From the NCBI RefSeq assembly GCF_019924045.1, contig NZ_JAHXBN010000013.1, forward strand, positions 248,001 through 312,000: a stretch of DNA of 64,000 bases. Direction: 5' to 3'. Shown here piece by piece: positions 15,769 through 25,421 of this stretch. Origin of the DNA: Dyadobacter fermentans. GTDB lineage: Bacteria > Bacteroidota > Bacteroidia > Cytophagales > Spirosomataceae. The position numbers and the translations under genes were made by a program. The notes under the pieces are model-generated. The model did not search any database and was not told the origin of the DNA. It was given only the letters and a program-made list of their open reading frames with translations. The first letter of the stretch is position 1; each line of letters starts with the position of its first letter.

Positions 15769-18412
15769 TCACTCCGACTTCAATGACTGCGTCGGGTTGG
15801 TCAGCGCCGCTCGGACCGACTGAAAACTGATGGTGGCGAGCGTGATTATGATCGTCGCCAGCCCTGCGCCGACGAATATACCCGCGCCGATCGTGGTACG
15901 GTAAGCGAAATGATCGAGCCAGCGCTGCGTGAGCCACCATGCGAGCGGGCAACCCACCGCAATAGCGATCGTTACCAGCACCAGAAATTCGCGCGAGAGC
16001 ATCGTTACCACGCTGCCTGTGGTGGCTCCCAGCACTTTTCGTACCCCGATTTCCTTCCGGCGACGTTCCGCGGTGAATGCGGCAAGACCAAAAAGGCCCA
16101 GGCAGGATATCCATATCGCCAGCGCTGCAAAATACCTGGCCAGTTGTGCTACGAGCCGCTCCGAGGCGTACTGAATCTGGTAATCACGGTCGAGAAAGTC
16201 GTAATCGAATGCATAGCCGGGGTTGAAGCTCGCGTAAAAATCCTGAATCTGTGCCAGAGTTGCTGGTACGTGGCCGGCCTGGATTTTGACAGTGGCAAGC
16301 ATGGTTTCTTTGGGCGATAGTCTGAAAATGAATGGTTTGATCGTTTCGTGCAACGAATTGAAATGGAAATCCTGCGCCATGCCGACGATGTGGGTCTTCC
16401 TGCCGTCGATCATGATCTGTTTGCCGATCGGGTCGGTGATCCCCATTTGCCGGATAGCCGTTTCATTTAAAATCACCGCAGTCGTATCCGATCCGAAATC
16501 CTTTGAAAAACTCCTGCCAGCGACCATGCGGATGCCCAGCGTTTCGGTGAGGCCGTAGTTGACGGGCATTTTATAAAAGCGGATCTCATCTTTCCCGTTC
16601 TTCCCGTCCCAGCGCACACCAGCCGACGGAAGGAATGCAGGAAGAACGATCTTTTGCTGGATACTCGACGCGTTTACCACACCGGGGAGTGTTTTCAGCC
16701 TGGCAAGAAATGTCTCAGTCTGTGTTGCGGCACGGCCCTCCATTTCAAAGTACACGATATTCTCCTTCTCGTAACCCGGATTTTTCGATTGAACATAGTC
16801 AATTTGCTTGTATACAACCACCACCGAGATGATGAAGATCACCGAAACCGCAAATTGAAACACCACTAACCCTTTCCGCACCCATAGTTCGCTCATGCCA
16901 TGCAGGAGTTTGCCTTTTAATGTAAGTGCGGGATTGAAACGTGATAAGTACAATGCCGGGTAGCTGCCGGCGAGCAGGCCGGTAAGCAGCATAATTGCGG
17001 TCAATGCAGCGATGAATTGCCCGCTGAAATGCAGCGTGAGTTGTTTATTGGTGATGGTATTAAAATAAGGCAATGCGAGCCAAACGACGCCCAGGGCCAT
17101 GAGTAATGTAGTAAAACTCATCAGGATAGATTCGCCGAGGAACTGAAAGACAAGCGTTGCCCGGCCGGCACCCAATGCTTTCTTGACACCCACTTCTTTC
17201 ACCCGTACCGAAGCCTTGGCCGTGGAGAGGTTCATGAAATTGATGCACGCAATGAGCAGGATAAACACAGCAATCGCGATGAACAGCCGTACATATTCGA
17301 TCCGCCCGCCCGACTGTGAACCGTTTTCGTACTGACCGTAGAGATAGCTGTCAGCGTATTTCTGAATGAATAACGTCGCATTGGGGTCATTGAAGCGCTT
17401 CTTCGCGTAGTCGGCTAATTTTGCTTCCAGCAGCTGCGCGTCGGTACCAGGGCGCAGGACGAGGTAGTTTCGAAACGGGCCAGTAGCCGTGTTGGGCATG
17501 CTGCTCTGGGGCAATATATCGTCCCAGGCGCTCAGAGGAATCAACAATTCCGATTGCTCACTGGAAATTGTGCGGTTGATCTTTAAAAACACCGGTTACC
17601 TGGCATTTGCGGGAAAATGCCTGCCATTTCCATTCCACCAGCTGGTTCATTGCCTTTTCGGCTGACCCGAACAGACGGACGGCCATTTGCTCCGAAATCG
17701 TAACCGTGTTTTTGTCGGTAAGGACGGATTGCGCACTGCCTTGTATCAGGGGAAAAGAAAATGCCTTGAAATAATCGGCACTCACGAAATTCCCTGCCGC
17801 GCTCACGGTGCGCCCGTCTGCCGAGAGGTTGAACTTCTGAAACCAGGCCGGAGGTGTCGTAGAAACCGCCATTTCGACTTCGGGCATGTCCTTTGGCAGC
17901 ATTACCCTTAAAATGCCGCCGGTACCGTCCGAAGTTACCAGCTTGGCGCCGCCATTTTCGTGGACCATCACCTTATACAGGCGGGCTCCTTTTTCGTGAA
18001 ACCGATCGAAAGCCAGCTCGTCGGCGACCCACAGGTAAATAAGCAATGTACAAATGAGGCCCGTAGCCAGCCCCACCGCATTCAGAAACGTAAACTGGCG
18101 GTTTTTAGCAAAATGCCGCAGGGCATTGGTAAGATAATGGTTCAGCATCGCAGGACTCAGGTTAGAAACGGTGGGGTATGGGCTGGGGCTTTTTTGGGTA
18201 AAATAGGGCGTGAGATGCCGTACGGCCGCCCAGGCATACTCGCGCCGCGCCCGCGCCACGCCGACCTCACGTGTACGACGCAGGAAGATTTCTTCCAGGT
18301 TGCCCTGAATGTCTTCCAGGAAACGCGGGTTCACAAACTTTTCGAGCAGGTAATCTGCCCAGCGGGGTGGACGGTGTTCAGGCATTTTCAAATGCTTTTT
18401 GAAATGATCCAA
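15769..18412 (-). pseudogene. FtsX/MacB-type ABC permease, frameshifted
   Basis: Two minus-strand frames, 18412-17558 (N-terminal part) and about 17592-15769 (C-terminal part), together give one protein of about 880 residues, similar in length and order to the intact paralogue upstream. Parts: an N-terminal permease prefix domain (PPRWADYLLEKFVNPRFLEDIQGNLEE), a MacB periplasmic core, an FtsX domain, a second core and a second FtsX domain (RRKEIGVRKVLGAT). Frame 1 reads VTGVFKDQPHN and hits TGA at 17558-17560; the next frame continues SSEQSELLIPLSAW, aligning with the paralogue. One extra base in the A/T run at 17565-17567 explains the shift. No ATP-binding subunit is adjacent. The start is TTG at 18412 or ATG at 18385. 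It could be a true pseudogene or a sequencing error. Confidence 0.82.
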
Positions 18413-18426
18413 TGGTTAACAACACA

Positions 18427-21060
18427 TTATTCCGACCGCAGACTGCGGATGGGGTTCATGGTCGCAGCTCTGATAGCCTGGAAGCTGACTGTCAGCAAGG
18501 TGATGAGCAGCGTGCCGAGGCCTGTGAGGGCGAATATCCACCATGAAATGCTGGTATGGTAGTCGTATTTCTGCAACCAGCCGTTCAGGAAATAATAGGC
18601 GCCGGGCGTGGCAATGAGGAACGCAATGCATACCAGCATTACAAAGTCACGCGATAGCAGCCCCCAAACGCTCAGAACGGTGGCGCCAAGTACTTTCCGG
18701 ACGCCGATTTCCTTCGTCCGCTGTTCGGCAATGAAGGATGCCACGCCGAAGAGTCCCAGGCAGCTGATCAGCACGGCGAGTATTGAAAAGAAGGTAGTAA
18801 GTTTGCCGATGCGTATTTCGTCAAAGAATTTGCGGGCATATACGTCGTCTACAAATTGATACTCAAACGGCGAGCCTGGGTCGTGTTTTTCAAAAACGGT
18901 TTTGATCTTTTCAAGCGATGCGGATGAGCCGACGGCCGGGTTGAGACGGATGTTGATCACGTTGCCCTGCCCGGACGAAAGACAGAAGAATTGCGGCCTC
19001 GAAGGTGCGTAGGGCGAGTTTACCACGATGTCCTTAATAACACCCACGATCTTGTAAGGCTTTTTAAACCAGGTCATCGGTTGGTCGACCGGATTTTTCA
19101 TGCCCATGAATTTCACCGCCGTTTCGTTCACCACCAATGCTACCGAGTCCGTGGCAAACTCCCGTGAGAAATCGCGGCCTTGTACGAATTGCCATCCGAC
19201 CGTTTTCCCGTAATCATAGGAAATCTCGTCGAACGAGAAATCGACCGATTGCTCCGGATCTTTGCCTTTCCATTCAAAACCGCTCGTGGACGACCAGGTT
19301 TCAGTGGTGGGGCTGCCCGATTCGGCCATCTCCACAATGGCGCCGCTGCTTTTCAAATCATGACGAACGGCTTCGAAATGTTTGTGGATATCCCCTGTCG
19401 ACGTGAAAATGGAAATGAGGCCATCGCGGCTGTAACCTACCGGACGGTTTTTAGCGAACTGGATCTGCCTGAATACGACGGCCGTTCCGATGATCAGGAT
19501 AATCGACACTGTAAATTGCACCACTACCAGCACTTTCCGCGGCACAGCGGCAAAACGGCCGGCTCGGAAAGTGCCTTTCAATACTTTCACCGGTTGGAAG
19601 GAAGAGAGGTACAATGCCGGATAACTGCCCGCGATAATGGCCGTAACGATGCTGAAACCAATGCCCGCCAGCCAGAATTCGGGCCTGGCCCAGGGCATGG
19701 CGATCTTCTTGTCGGCCACCTCGTTAAACAGCGGCAGGCATAATACTACCAGTGCAATCGAAAGCGAGAATGCGAATCCTGAAACAAGAAATGACTCTGT
19801 AAAAAACTGTGTGATCAGTTGCTTTCTCACAGATCCGACGGCCTTGCGGATGCCCACTTCCTTCGCCCGCTTTTCGGAACGCGCAGTGCTGAGGTTCATG
19901 AAATTGATGCACGCCAGCAGCAATACGAATACGCCGATGGTACCGAAAAGCCATACGAACTCGATGCGCCCGCCTACCCGGCGGCCTTCCTTGAACTCCG
20001 AGTAAAGATGCCAGTCGCTCATCGGGTTCAGGAATACGTCGGGCTTATATTTTAACTGCTCCTTATTGATATTTCTCTTCTTAATGTCTTTAATGCGCGC
20101 CGACGCCTGGTCGATGTCCGCTTTGTCGATCAGCTGCACGAACGTCTGGTAGGCATTGGGCCGCCAGGGATCTTCCATGGTTTTAAGCCATGGGTTGGCG
20201 ACGATCATCAGTTGCCAGGGCATCATGAACGACATTTCGCGGAAGGTGGTGTTATGGGGGAAGTCTTCATAAACTCCCGTAACCTTCACGTTGAGGTTGT
20301 TGTCGATCTTAATGGTTTTGTCGATAGGATCGGCGTCGCCAAAAAAAGCTTTGGCAACGGATTCCGAGAGCATAATGGAATAAGGGTCTTTTAAGCCCGA
20401 GCGCGTGCCGCGTAGCATGCGCAGGCTGAACATCTCGGGCGCTTCCGGTTCGATGTACGACCCGCTCTTGTTGAATTTCTTCTCACCATTGGCCAGAATA
20501 TGCCAGCTGTTCCAGGAAGCCATGATGACGTATTTAAAGTCTGCGCCATAATTTCGCCTGATCTCATCGCCGATGGGAAAGGGTAGGGAAGTCTGGGTGC
20601 CGATTTGCCCGTTGAAGGTTTGGTGCTGCCATACCTGGGCAATGCGGTCGTGGTTTTCGAAATACCGGTCGAACGATAGTTCGTCGTAAATCCACAGGCC
20701 GATCAGGATGGCCACGGCCATACCCATGGCCAGGCCGGTGATATTGATGAAGCTGTAAGCCTTGTTTTTGCCCAGCGTCCGGAGCGAGATTTTGAGATAG
20801 TTTTTGATCATGGCAGGACTAAAAATATAGGTGGGGGAGTAGGTGCGGGGTTTGCGTTTCATAAAGTACGGGCGCACGTAACGCGCGGAGGTGAGCAGGT
20901 ATCGCAAGCGGGCCGTGCGGGCATTGCCCTGCCGTGCGTGCAATGCATAGACCTCGTGCAGATCGCCCAGAATATCTTCCAGGAAATGCGGCGCGATGAT
21001 GATCGTCAGCAGCCGGTCGACCCAACGGGGCGGACGGTTGTGTTGCGGGGCCTTTTCCAT
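18427..21060 (-). CDS. FtsX/MacB-type ABC permease with N-terminal prefix domain
   Basis: An 877-residue permease. The N-terminal cytoplasmic prefix (RPPRWVDRLLTIIIAPHFLEDILGDLHE) is followed by a membrane helix near SFINITGLAMGMAVAILIGL, a MacB-type periplasmic core, an FtsX triple-helix domain (residue ~385 on, EKRAKEVGIRKAVGS), a second core and a second FtsX domain (TKEIGVRKVLGAT). Such proteins move substrates or drive mechanical work across the envelope, powered by a separate ATPase that is not encoded here. ATG at 21060 is preferred over longer starts because MEKAPQHNRPPRW matches the paralogue and lies one base after the PadR stop. PadR and both permeases form one operon. Confidence 0.88.
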   Translation of the reverse strand: MEKAPQHNRPPRWVDRLLTIIIAPHFLEDILGDLHEVYALHARQGNARTARLRYLLTSARYVRPYFMKRKPRTYSPTYIFSPAMIKNYLKISLRTLGKNKAYSFINITGLAMGMAVAILIGLWIYDELSFDRYFENHDRIAQVWQHQTFNGQIGTQTSLPFPIGDEIRRNYGADFKYVIMASWNSWHILANGEKKFNKSGSYIEPEAPEMFSLRMLRGTRSGLKDPYSIMLSESVAKAFFGDADPIDKTIKIDNNLNVKVTGVYEDFPHNTTFREMSFMMPWQLMIVANPWLKTMEDPWRPNAYQTFVQLIDKADIDQASARIKDIKKRNINKEQLKYKPDVFLNPMSDWHLYSEFKEGRRVGGRIEFVWLFGTIGVFVLLLACINFMNLSTARSEKRAKEVGIRKAVGSVRKQLITQFFTESFLVSGFAFSLSIALVVLCLPLFNEVADKKIAMPWARPEFWLAGIGFSIVTAIIAGSYPALYLSSFQPVKVLKGTFRAGRFAAVPRKVLVVVQFTVSIILIIGTAVVFRQIQFAKNRPVGYSRDGLISIFTSTGDIHKHFEAVRHDLKSSGAIVEMAESGSPTTETWSSTSGFEWKGKDPEQSVDFSFDEISYDYGKTVGWQFVQGRDFSREFATDSVALVVNETAVKFMGMKNPVDQPMTWFKKPYKIVGVIKDIVVNSPYAPSRPQFFCLSSGQGNVINIRLNPAVGSSASLEKIKTVFEKHDPGSPFEYQFVDDVYARKFFDEIRIGKLTTFFSILAVLISCLGLFGVASFIAEQRTKEIGVRKVLGATVLSVWGLLSRDFVMLVCIAFLIATPGAYYFLNGWLQKYDYHTSISWWIFALTGLGTLLITLLTVSFQAIRAATMNPIRSLRSE

Positions 21061-21061
21061 A

Positions 21062-21406
21062 TCATGAAAAGCTGAGTTTGGGTTGCAGCTTTTCGGCCGG
21101 GATCGCCTGCCAAAGTTGCTGGCGGATCTCGTTGATTTCCTGCAATGCGCGGTTCCCATAATTGGTCATGCTGAAAAAACGCTTCCGCCGGCCGCCGCGC
21201 TCCGCCGTGGCGCCGCCCATTTCGGAGGTAAGGAATCCTTTTTCTTCCAGGCGGTATAAAGTGGCGTGTACCGCGCTCAGCGAAACCGACCGGCCCGTGT
21301 ATTCCTGCACGCGTTCCCAAATGGTAACACCGTAGGCTTCTCCGGTGCAGCCGGCCACCACCAGCAGGACGATTTCTTCAAATTCCCCGAGAAAAGTTCT
21401 TTTCAT
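21062..21406 (-). CDS. PadR-family transcriptional regulator
   Basis: A 114-residue winged-helix protein. The features match PadR: start KRTFLGEFEEIVLLVVAGC, helix-turn-helix TGRSVSLSAVHATLYRLEEKG, wing region with RGGRRKRFFSMTNYG, and a short C-terminal helix (LQEINEIRQQLW). It is one base upstream of the large permease gene, a pairing found repeatedly in Bacteroidota and Acidobacteriota, so it most likely represses its own operon (15769-21406). A clean ATG lies at 21406-21404. The divergent ECF sigma gene starts 192 bases away, and the AT-rich gap should hold both promoters. Confidence 0.88.
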   Translation of the reverse strand: MKRTFLGEFEEIVLLVVAGCTGEAYGVTIWERVQEYTGRSVSLSAVHATLYRLEEKGFLTSEMGGATAERGGRRKRFFSMTNYGNRALQEINEIRQQLWQAIPAEKLQPKLSFS

Positions 21407-21598
21407 AATCCGCGCAGCTTATTAGTTATAATAATGCAAAACAAATACTTTGCCAAAATGCAAAAACGCTGTTTGGAGTCGATAATGGTACTTTTTGTGT
21501 ATGTGCACTTGTCCGAAAGCGAACAGTTTTGTTCGGGGCTGGACGCCGGATGAAAATTTTTTCGTAAATCCTGTAACGTTTCCGGAAGCCGGTCGTCT

Positions 21599-22129
21599 AT
21601 GCCATTGAATATGGATTTACAAGCCTTCAACCAACGCATTCTGCCCGTCCAGGGGCGCCTGTTCCGACTGGCGCAAATGTTTCTTCGCAACCGCGAGGAG
21701 GCGGAGGATGCCATTCAGGATGTGCTCCTGAGGCTTTGGACCAACCGGCAGCAGCTGGAAAGTTACCAGAGCGTGGAGGCGCTGGCGGTGCAAATGACGA
21801 AAAACCTTTGTCTGGACCGGCTGAAATCCCATCATAAACAGAAAACGAGCAGCGAAACGGATATGGTGACCATGCAGGCAGCGGATGTATCGCCTTACCG
21901 GCAGGTCGAGAACAGCGACAGCGCCGGCCTCATGCACCGGCTCATCGGCGAGCTGCCCGAGCAACAGAAACTGGTATTGCACCTGCGCGACGTGGAGGAG
22001 TATACCTTGGAGGAGATCGAGGAGGTGACCGGGCTGAGCAATGCGAATATCCGTACGATCCTTTCGCGGGCAAGGCAGAAGTTGCGCGAGAATTATTTAA
22101 AAGCAGAGAATTATGGCACTGGATATTGA
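21599..22129 (+). CDS. ECF RNA polymerase sigma factor
   Basis: A 176-residue ECF (sigma-70 group IV) factor. Region 2 is LFRLAQMFLRNREEAEDAIQDVLLRLW and region 4 is LPEQQKLVLHLRDVEEYTLEEIEEVTGLSNANIRTILSRARQKLRE, giving binding to -10 and -35 elements. ATG at 21599 or the one at 21611 both fit. The gene overlaps the next by 17 bases, so the HEAT-repeat membrane protein is the likely regulator of this factor. The probable targets are its own operon and the two DUF4097 genes downstream. Confidence 0.88.
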   Translation: MPLNMDLQAFNQRILPVQGRLFRLAQMFLRNREEAEDAIQDVLLRLWTNRQQLESYQSVEALAVQMTKNLCLDRLKSHHKQKTSSETDMVTMQAADVSPYRQVENSDSAGLMHRLIGELPEQQKLVLHLRDVEEYTLEEIEEVTGLSNANIRTILSRARQKLRENYLKAENYGTGY

Positions 22130-22889
22130 GAAGCTACTAGAAAAATATTACGACGGTGAGACGTCGCTGGAAGAGGAACGGGCCTTGAAGCAATTTTTCC
22201 AGCATGGCGAGGTACCGGAGCATTTGCAGAGCCACGCGGCACAGTTCGGCTATTTCGCGAATGCACGAAAGGAGCAGCCATCGCTGACTTTTAATCATGA
22301 CCTGGCATTAATGCTCGACCCGCCGAGGCAGGGGCCGGTACGGAAGCTGGGCGCGTGGCTGCTGCGCATAGCGGCCGGGCTGGCGCTGTTGCTCGTCGGA
22401 TTCGGTGCAGGGTGGTTGTATCAGTCAAAGTCCGAAAATGGGGCGGTATTGGCCGCTTTTGAGGGAAAGGAAGCAGGCCAGATTGAGGAAATGAAGAAGG
22501 TGCTCGCATTTGAACAAATGGACAATACTTCGGCGAGTGAGCGTATCCAGGCGGTAAACCATAGTTATGCAATCTCCGATGCCGACCGCGATATTACGCA
22601 GCTGCTGATCAATACGCTCAATTTCGATCCGAATGTGAATGTCCGGCTGGCTGCCTGCCAGGCATTGACGCACTTTGCCGATGAAACAGCGGTGAAAGAA
22701 GCGCTGATCCAGTCGCTGGCGATCCAAACGGATCCTAATATCCAGATATCGCTCATTGAAACGCTGGTGGCGATCAAGGAAAAACGGGCGGTAGATCAAT
22801 TTCAGCAGATCGCGCGCAACCAGGAGGTCCTCGACGTGGTGCGGCTGAAAGCAACCGAGGGTATGAACCGTCTCAATGCGGACGTCTGA
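22113..22889 (+). CDS. Membrane-anchored HEAT-repeat protein, possible anti-sigma factor
   Basis: The 258-residue protein begins with a short cytoplasmic segment (IEKLLEKYYDGETSLEEE) typical of anti-sigma factors in Bacteroidota, has one membrane helix at about residues 82-103, and ends in HEAT repeats (from about 150: NVNVRLAACQALTHFADETAVKEALIQ and a second unit). The topology (sigma-binding N-terminus, helix, periplasmic sensor) and the 17-base overlap with the sigma gene support the anti-sigma role. The zinc-binding HxxxCxxC motif is absent. The HEAT repeats may bind a protein in the periplasm. Confidence 0.72.
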   Translation: MALDIEKLLEKYYDGETSLEEERALKQFFQHGEVPEHLQSHAAQFGYFANARKEQPSLTFNHDLALMLDPPRQGPVRKLGAWLLRIAAGLALLLVGFGAGWLYQSKSENGAVLAAFEGKEAGQIEEMKKVLAFEQMDNTSASERIQAVNHSYAISDADRDITQLLINTLNFDPNVNVRLAACQALTHFADETAVKEALIQSLAIQTDPNIQISLIETLVAIKEKRAVDQFQQIARNQEVLDVVRLKATEGMNRLNADV

Positions 22890-22901
22890 CAATGCCCTTT
22901 G

Positions 22902-22991
22902 CCAGGGAATAAATTCCCTGGATGGGATATCGGTCGGGCCGCTGGCCCTCTATGCAAAAGCGATGTTTTAACCAGGGGTTTCAACCCCTGG
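22902..22991. repeat. REP-like hairpins after the HEAT-repeat gene
   Basis: Two hairpins of the same shape flank this stretch: CCAGGGAAT-aa-ATTCCCTGG at 22902-22921 and CCAGGGGTT-tc-AACCCCTGG at 22972-22991. Their last stem pairs differ in a compensating way. A shorter GGGCC-gct-GGCCC hairpin lies between. They may also serve as a transcription attenuator before the DUF4097 genes. Confidence 0.65.
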
Positions 22992-23027
22992 GCCAAACAA
23001 GTAAATAAATCCTAATAATAAATAACC

Positions 23028-23816
23028 ATGAAAAAAGTACTGTTAATCAGTGCGGGCTTCCTTTGGAGCCTGAGCATTGCGTGCGCCCAAACCCCCGAAT
23101 ACAAGACCAAATTGGCCAATTCGAAGGATAAAAAAGTGGTATTTGAGCTTTCGGCCAGCACGGTGAAGATCGAAGGGTACAATGGCGACGAGGTCGTTAT
23201 CCAGGCATCTTCGGGCTTCGAGGCACCCCCCGACCGTGCGAAAGGGCTGAAACCGTTGTATTACACGGCGGTCGATAACTCCGGTATCGGACTGTCGGTA
23301 ACTTCAGATGCTTCGGGGCTGAAAATCGAGAAAGCGACCCGCAAGTCGATCAAATACACGATCAAACTTCCCCGGCAGGTAGCAGTGAAATTCGTGGAAA
23401 CCAATTGGCAGGGAGGATCTGAGCTGTCGATCTCGAATATGGACGGCGACCTCGAAATCAAAACGAACAACACCAACATCGTCCTCAACAATATCACCGG
23501 GCCCGTGGTCGCCAATACTACGAGCGGTGAGGTAACCGCCACGTTCTCCAACCTGGCGCAAGGTAAGCCGACAGCCATTTCGTCGATCAGCGGGGATGTG
23601 GACATTACTTTGCCGGCGGCCTCGAAGTCGAACCTGAAACTACGGTCGATCAACGGAGAAATGTATACCGATTTCGATCTCGGTGTGAAAAGTACGAAGG
23701 ATGGTATGTCGAAAGTAGGCGGTATGGCCAACGTCGACGGCGCGATCAATGGCGGGGGCGTGGAAATGACCCTCAACACCATCAGCAGCAACATTTATAT
23801 CCGCAAGCAGAAATAA
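23028..23816 (+). CDS. Exported DUF4097 family protein (copy 1)
   Basis: A 262-residue protein with a signal peptide (MKKVLLISAGFLWSLSIACAQ, cleavage near residue 21), followed by repeating beta segments typical of the DUF4097 right-handed beta-helix: SISNMDGDLEIKT, VVANTTSGEVTATF, AISSISGDVDITLP, KLRSINGEMYTDF and the closing TISSNIYIRK. Such proteins are thought to be cell-surface or periplasmic and are often encoded with ECF sigma/anti-sigma genes. It is probably a target of the sigma factor at 21599. A homologue follows after 23 bases. Confidence 0.8.
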   Translation: MKKVLLISAGFLWSLSIACAQTPEYKTKLANSKDKKVVFELSASTVKIEGYNGDEVVIQASSGFEAPPDRAKGLKPLYYTAVDNSGIGLSVTSDASGLKIEKATRKSIKYTIKLPRQVAVKFVETNWQGGSELSISNMDGDLEIKTNNTNIVLNNITGPVVANTTSGEVTATFSNLAQGKPTAISSISGDVDITLPAASKSNLKLRSINGEMYTDFDLGVKSTKDGMSKVGGMANVDGAINGGGVEMTLNTISSNIYIRKQK

Positions 23817-23839
23817 CTCCTAAACCTGCATTTATTACC

Positions 23840-24538
23840 ATGAAAAAGATATTGTTATCAGCCATCCTGGGCGTGATATGCGCGTCCGCATTTGCCCAGA
23901 AAATTATCGATAAGAGTCTCCCGTACCAATCGGGCAAGACGGTAAACCTCAATTTGCGATTCGGCGACAGCATCCGGGTGCGCTACTGGGATAAGCAGGA
24001 GGTTTCGGTGCATATGTCGGTCAAAATCAACCAGAACAAACTGAATGATGCATTTCGGGTTACCGACATGACTACTGCCGATGAAATTGTCCTGAAAACC
24101 GATATCGACAAGGAAAAGATAAAGGAGGGCAAAGGCGAGGACTGCCCGGGAGAGAAAAGCTCGTGGAGCAGCGACGACGGCAATAACCGCTACTACGTTT
24201 GCAGCGAGATCAACTACCAGGTAACCCTGCCCCGGCAAGCCAAGCTGAAACTCGAAACCATCAATGGGAATATCGATATTCAGGGTGCTACTGCGGCCGT
24301 GGCTGCCAAAACGATTAGCGGATTCGTGGATATGACCTGGCCGAAATCAAAAGGTGCCAATGTAGCTGTGAAAACCATTACCGGCGAAGTGTACTCCGAC
24401 CTCGACATCGATTTCGGAAACAAAAAGCAGAAAAACCCGATCGTGGGCTACCTGCTCGAAGGGAAGATCAACGGCGGCGGCCCGGACGTGAAGCTGGAGT
24501 CGATCAGTAACAATGTGTACCTGCGTAAGAAAGATTAA
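23840..24538 (+). CDS. Exported DUF4097 family protein (copy 2)
   Basis: A 232-residue paralogue of the previous gene with a signal peptide (MKKILLSAILGVICASAFAQ). The beta-helix part is shorter, with the same rung pattern (LETINGNIDIQG, AKTISGFVDMTW, VKTITGEVYSDLD) and the same ending (ESISNNVYLRKKD). A middle segment has two Cys (GEDCPGEK and YYVCSE) that could form a disulphide. It ends the sigma/anti-sigma/DUF4097 unit and is followed by a strong terminator. Confidence 0.8.
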   Translation: MKKILLSAILGVICASAFAQKIIDKSLPYQSGKTVNLNLRFGDSIRVRYWDKQEVSVHMSVKINQNKLNDAFRVTDMTTADEIVLKTDIDKEKIKEGKGEDCPGEKSSWSSDDGNNRYYVCSEINYQVTLPRQAKLKLETINGNIDIQGATAAVAAKTISGFVDMTWPKSKGANVAVKTITGEVYSDLDIDFGNKKQKNPIVGYLLEGKINGGGPDVKLESISNNVYLRKKD

Positions 24539-24559
24539 CCAGCAGTGTTTGTAGTAAGG

Positions 24560-24590
24560 GGCGTCGCCGGATTTCGGTGGCGCCTTTTTT
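24560..24590 (+). terminator. Rho-independent terminator after the DUF4097 genes
   Basis: GGCGTCGCCG (24560-24569) pairs with CGGTGGCGCC (24575-24584), including two G-U pairs, over a 5-base loop and is followed by six T. Confidence 0.85.
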
Positions 24591-24600
24591 GTTCGGCCGG

Positions 24601-24664
24601 GTATGGTTGTTGTTGGTCAGGTGTTGTCATGGATTGTCAGGTATGGTCATTGTTGGCCTGGTGC
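24601..24664. repeat. Half element of word GGTCAGGTGTTGTCAT (element D)
   Basis: Imperfect repeats of TGGTCAGG and TTGTCATG fill this stretch, but no complementary arm follows before the sigma gene at 24831; the rest of the gap is AT-rich. The words are those of elements E and F. Confidence 0.6.
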
Positions 24665-24830
24665 GTTTGATATATTATTTCAACTATTTTATAAAAATCA
24701 TAATTATACTAATGTATTTAATTGAATGGCGAAATTAATGGTATATCAAATTTTAAAACCTTGAAATTTTAATGAATATGTGCCTAAATTAGGGAGACGA
24801 TATTTGGCGGTATAAAAGACAATCTCAACG

Positions 24831-25421
24831 ATGGACGCGCTCGAAGAAACTGTTTTGCTGAAAGACCTCGCTTCGGGAGACAGCAAGGCTTTCGACGAGG
24901 TGTACCATCATTACAGGGGAGAAATCAGCCGTTATGTTTTCAAATTTGTCAAATCCACCGAGCATACCGAAGATCTGTGCCAGGAGATTTTCCTGAAAGT
25001 ATGGGAAAAGCGGGAGACGCTCGCCAACCTGCAATCGTTCCGGGCTTACCTCTTTACGGTTTCCAAAAATCGTGTGCTTGATTTCCTGCGTCACGCGGCT
25101 ACTGAGCGCTCGGTTCGGGAGGAGGTGATCCGAGCGTCGCTGCAACATGTCAGCCATGTGGAAGAAGCATTGCAATCGGAAGAATATCAGCATTATCTGC
25201 AAAAAATACTCCACCAACTTTCCCCGCGCGACCAGGAGGTGTTTCGCCTCTGCCGGGAAATGGAGCATTCCTACGACGAGGCGGCCGAAGTGCTGGGTGT
25301 GTCGCGGAATGCCATTAAAAAACATATGGTGAAGGCGATCAAATACCTCAAATATTCTGCACACAAGAACTTTGGATTGTCGTTCAATTCACTGGTTTTG
25401 TGCGGGGTGATGATTTGGTGA
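24831..25421 (+). CDS. FecI-type ECF sigma factor
   Basis: A 196-residue ECF sigma factor. Region 2 is DEVYHHYRGEISRYVFKFVKSTEHTEDLCQEIFLKVWEKRE and region 4 is LSPRDQEVFRLCREMEHSYDEAAEVLGVSRNAIKKHMVKAIKYLK, as in the Bacteroidota FecI family. The downstream FecR, STN-bearing SusC and SusD genes make the expected trans-envelope signalling system: SusC senses substrate, FecR relays, and this factor turns on the operon. The gap to fecR is 342 bases and filled with repeats. Elements D and E flank this gene on both sides. Confidence 0.88.
   Translation: MDALEETVLLKDLASGDSKAFDEVYHHYRGEISRYVFKFVKSTEHTEDLCQEIFLKVWEKRETLANLQSFRAYLFTVSKNRVLDFLRHAATERSVREEVIRASLQHVSHVEEALQSEEYQHYLQKILHQLSPRDQEVFRLCREMEHSYDEAAEVLGVSRNAIKKHMVKAIKYLKYSAHKNFGLSFNSLVLCGVMIW

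Noticed and set aside
17558..17592. Programmed +1 frameshift in the permease
   Set aside because: No slippery site, rare codon or stimulating structure was recognised, and the paralogue is read in one frame.
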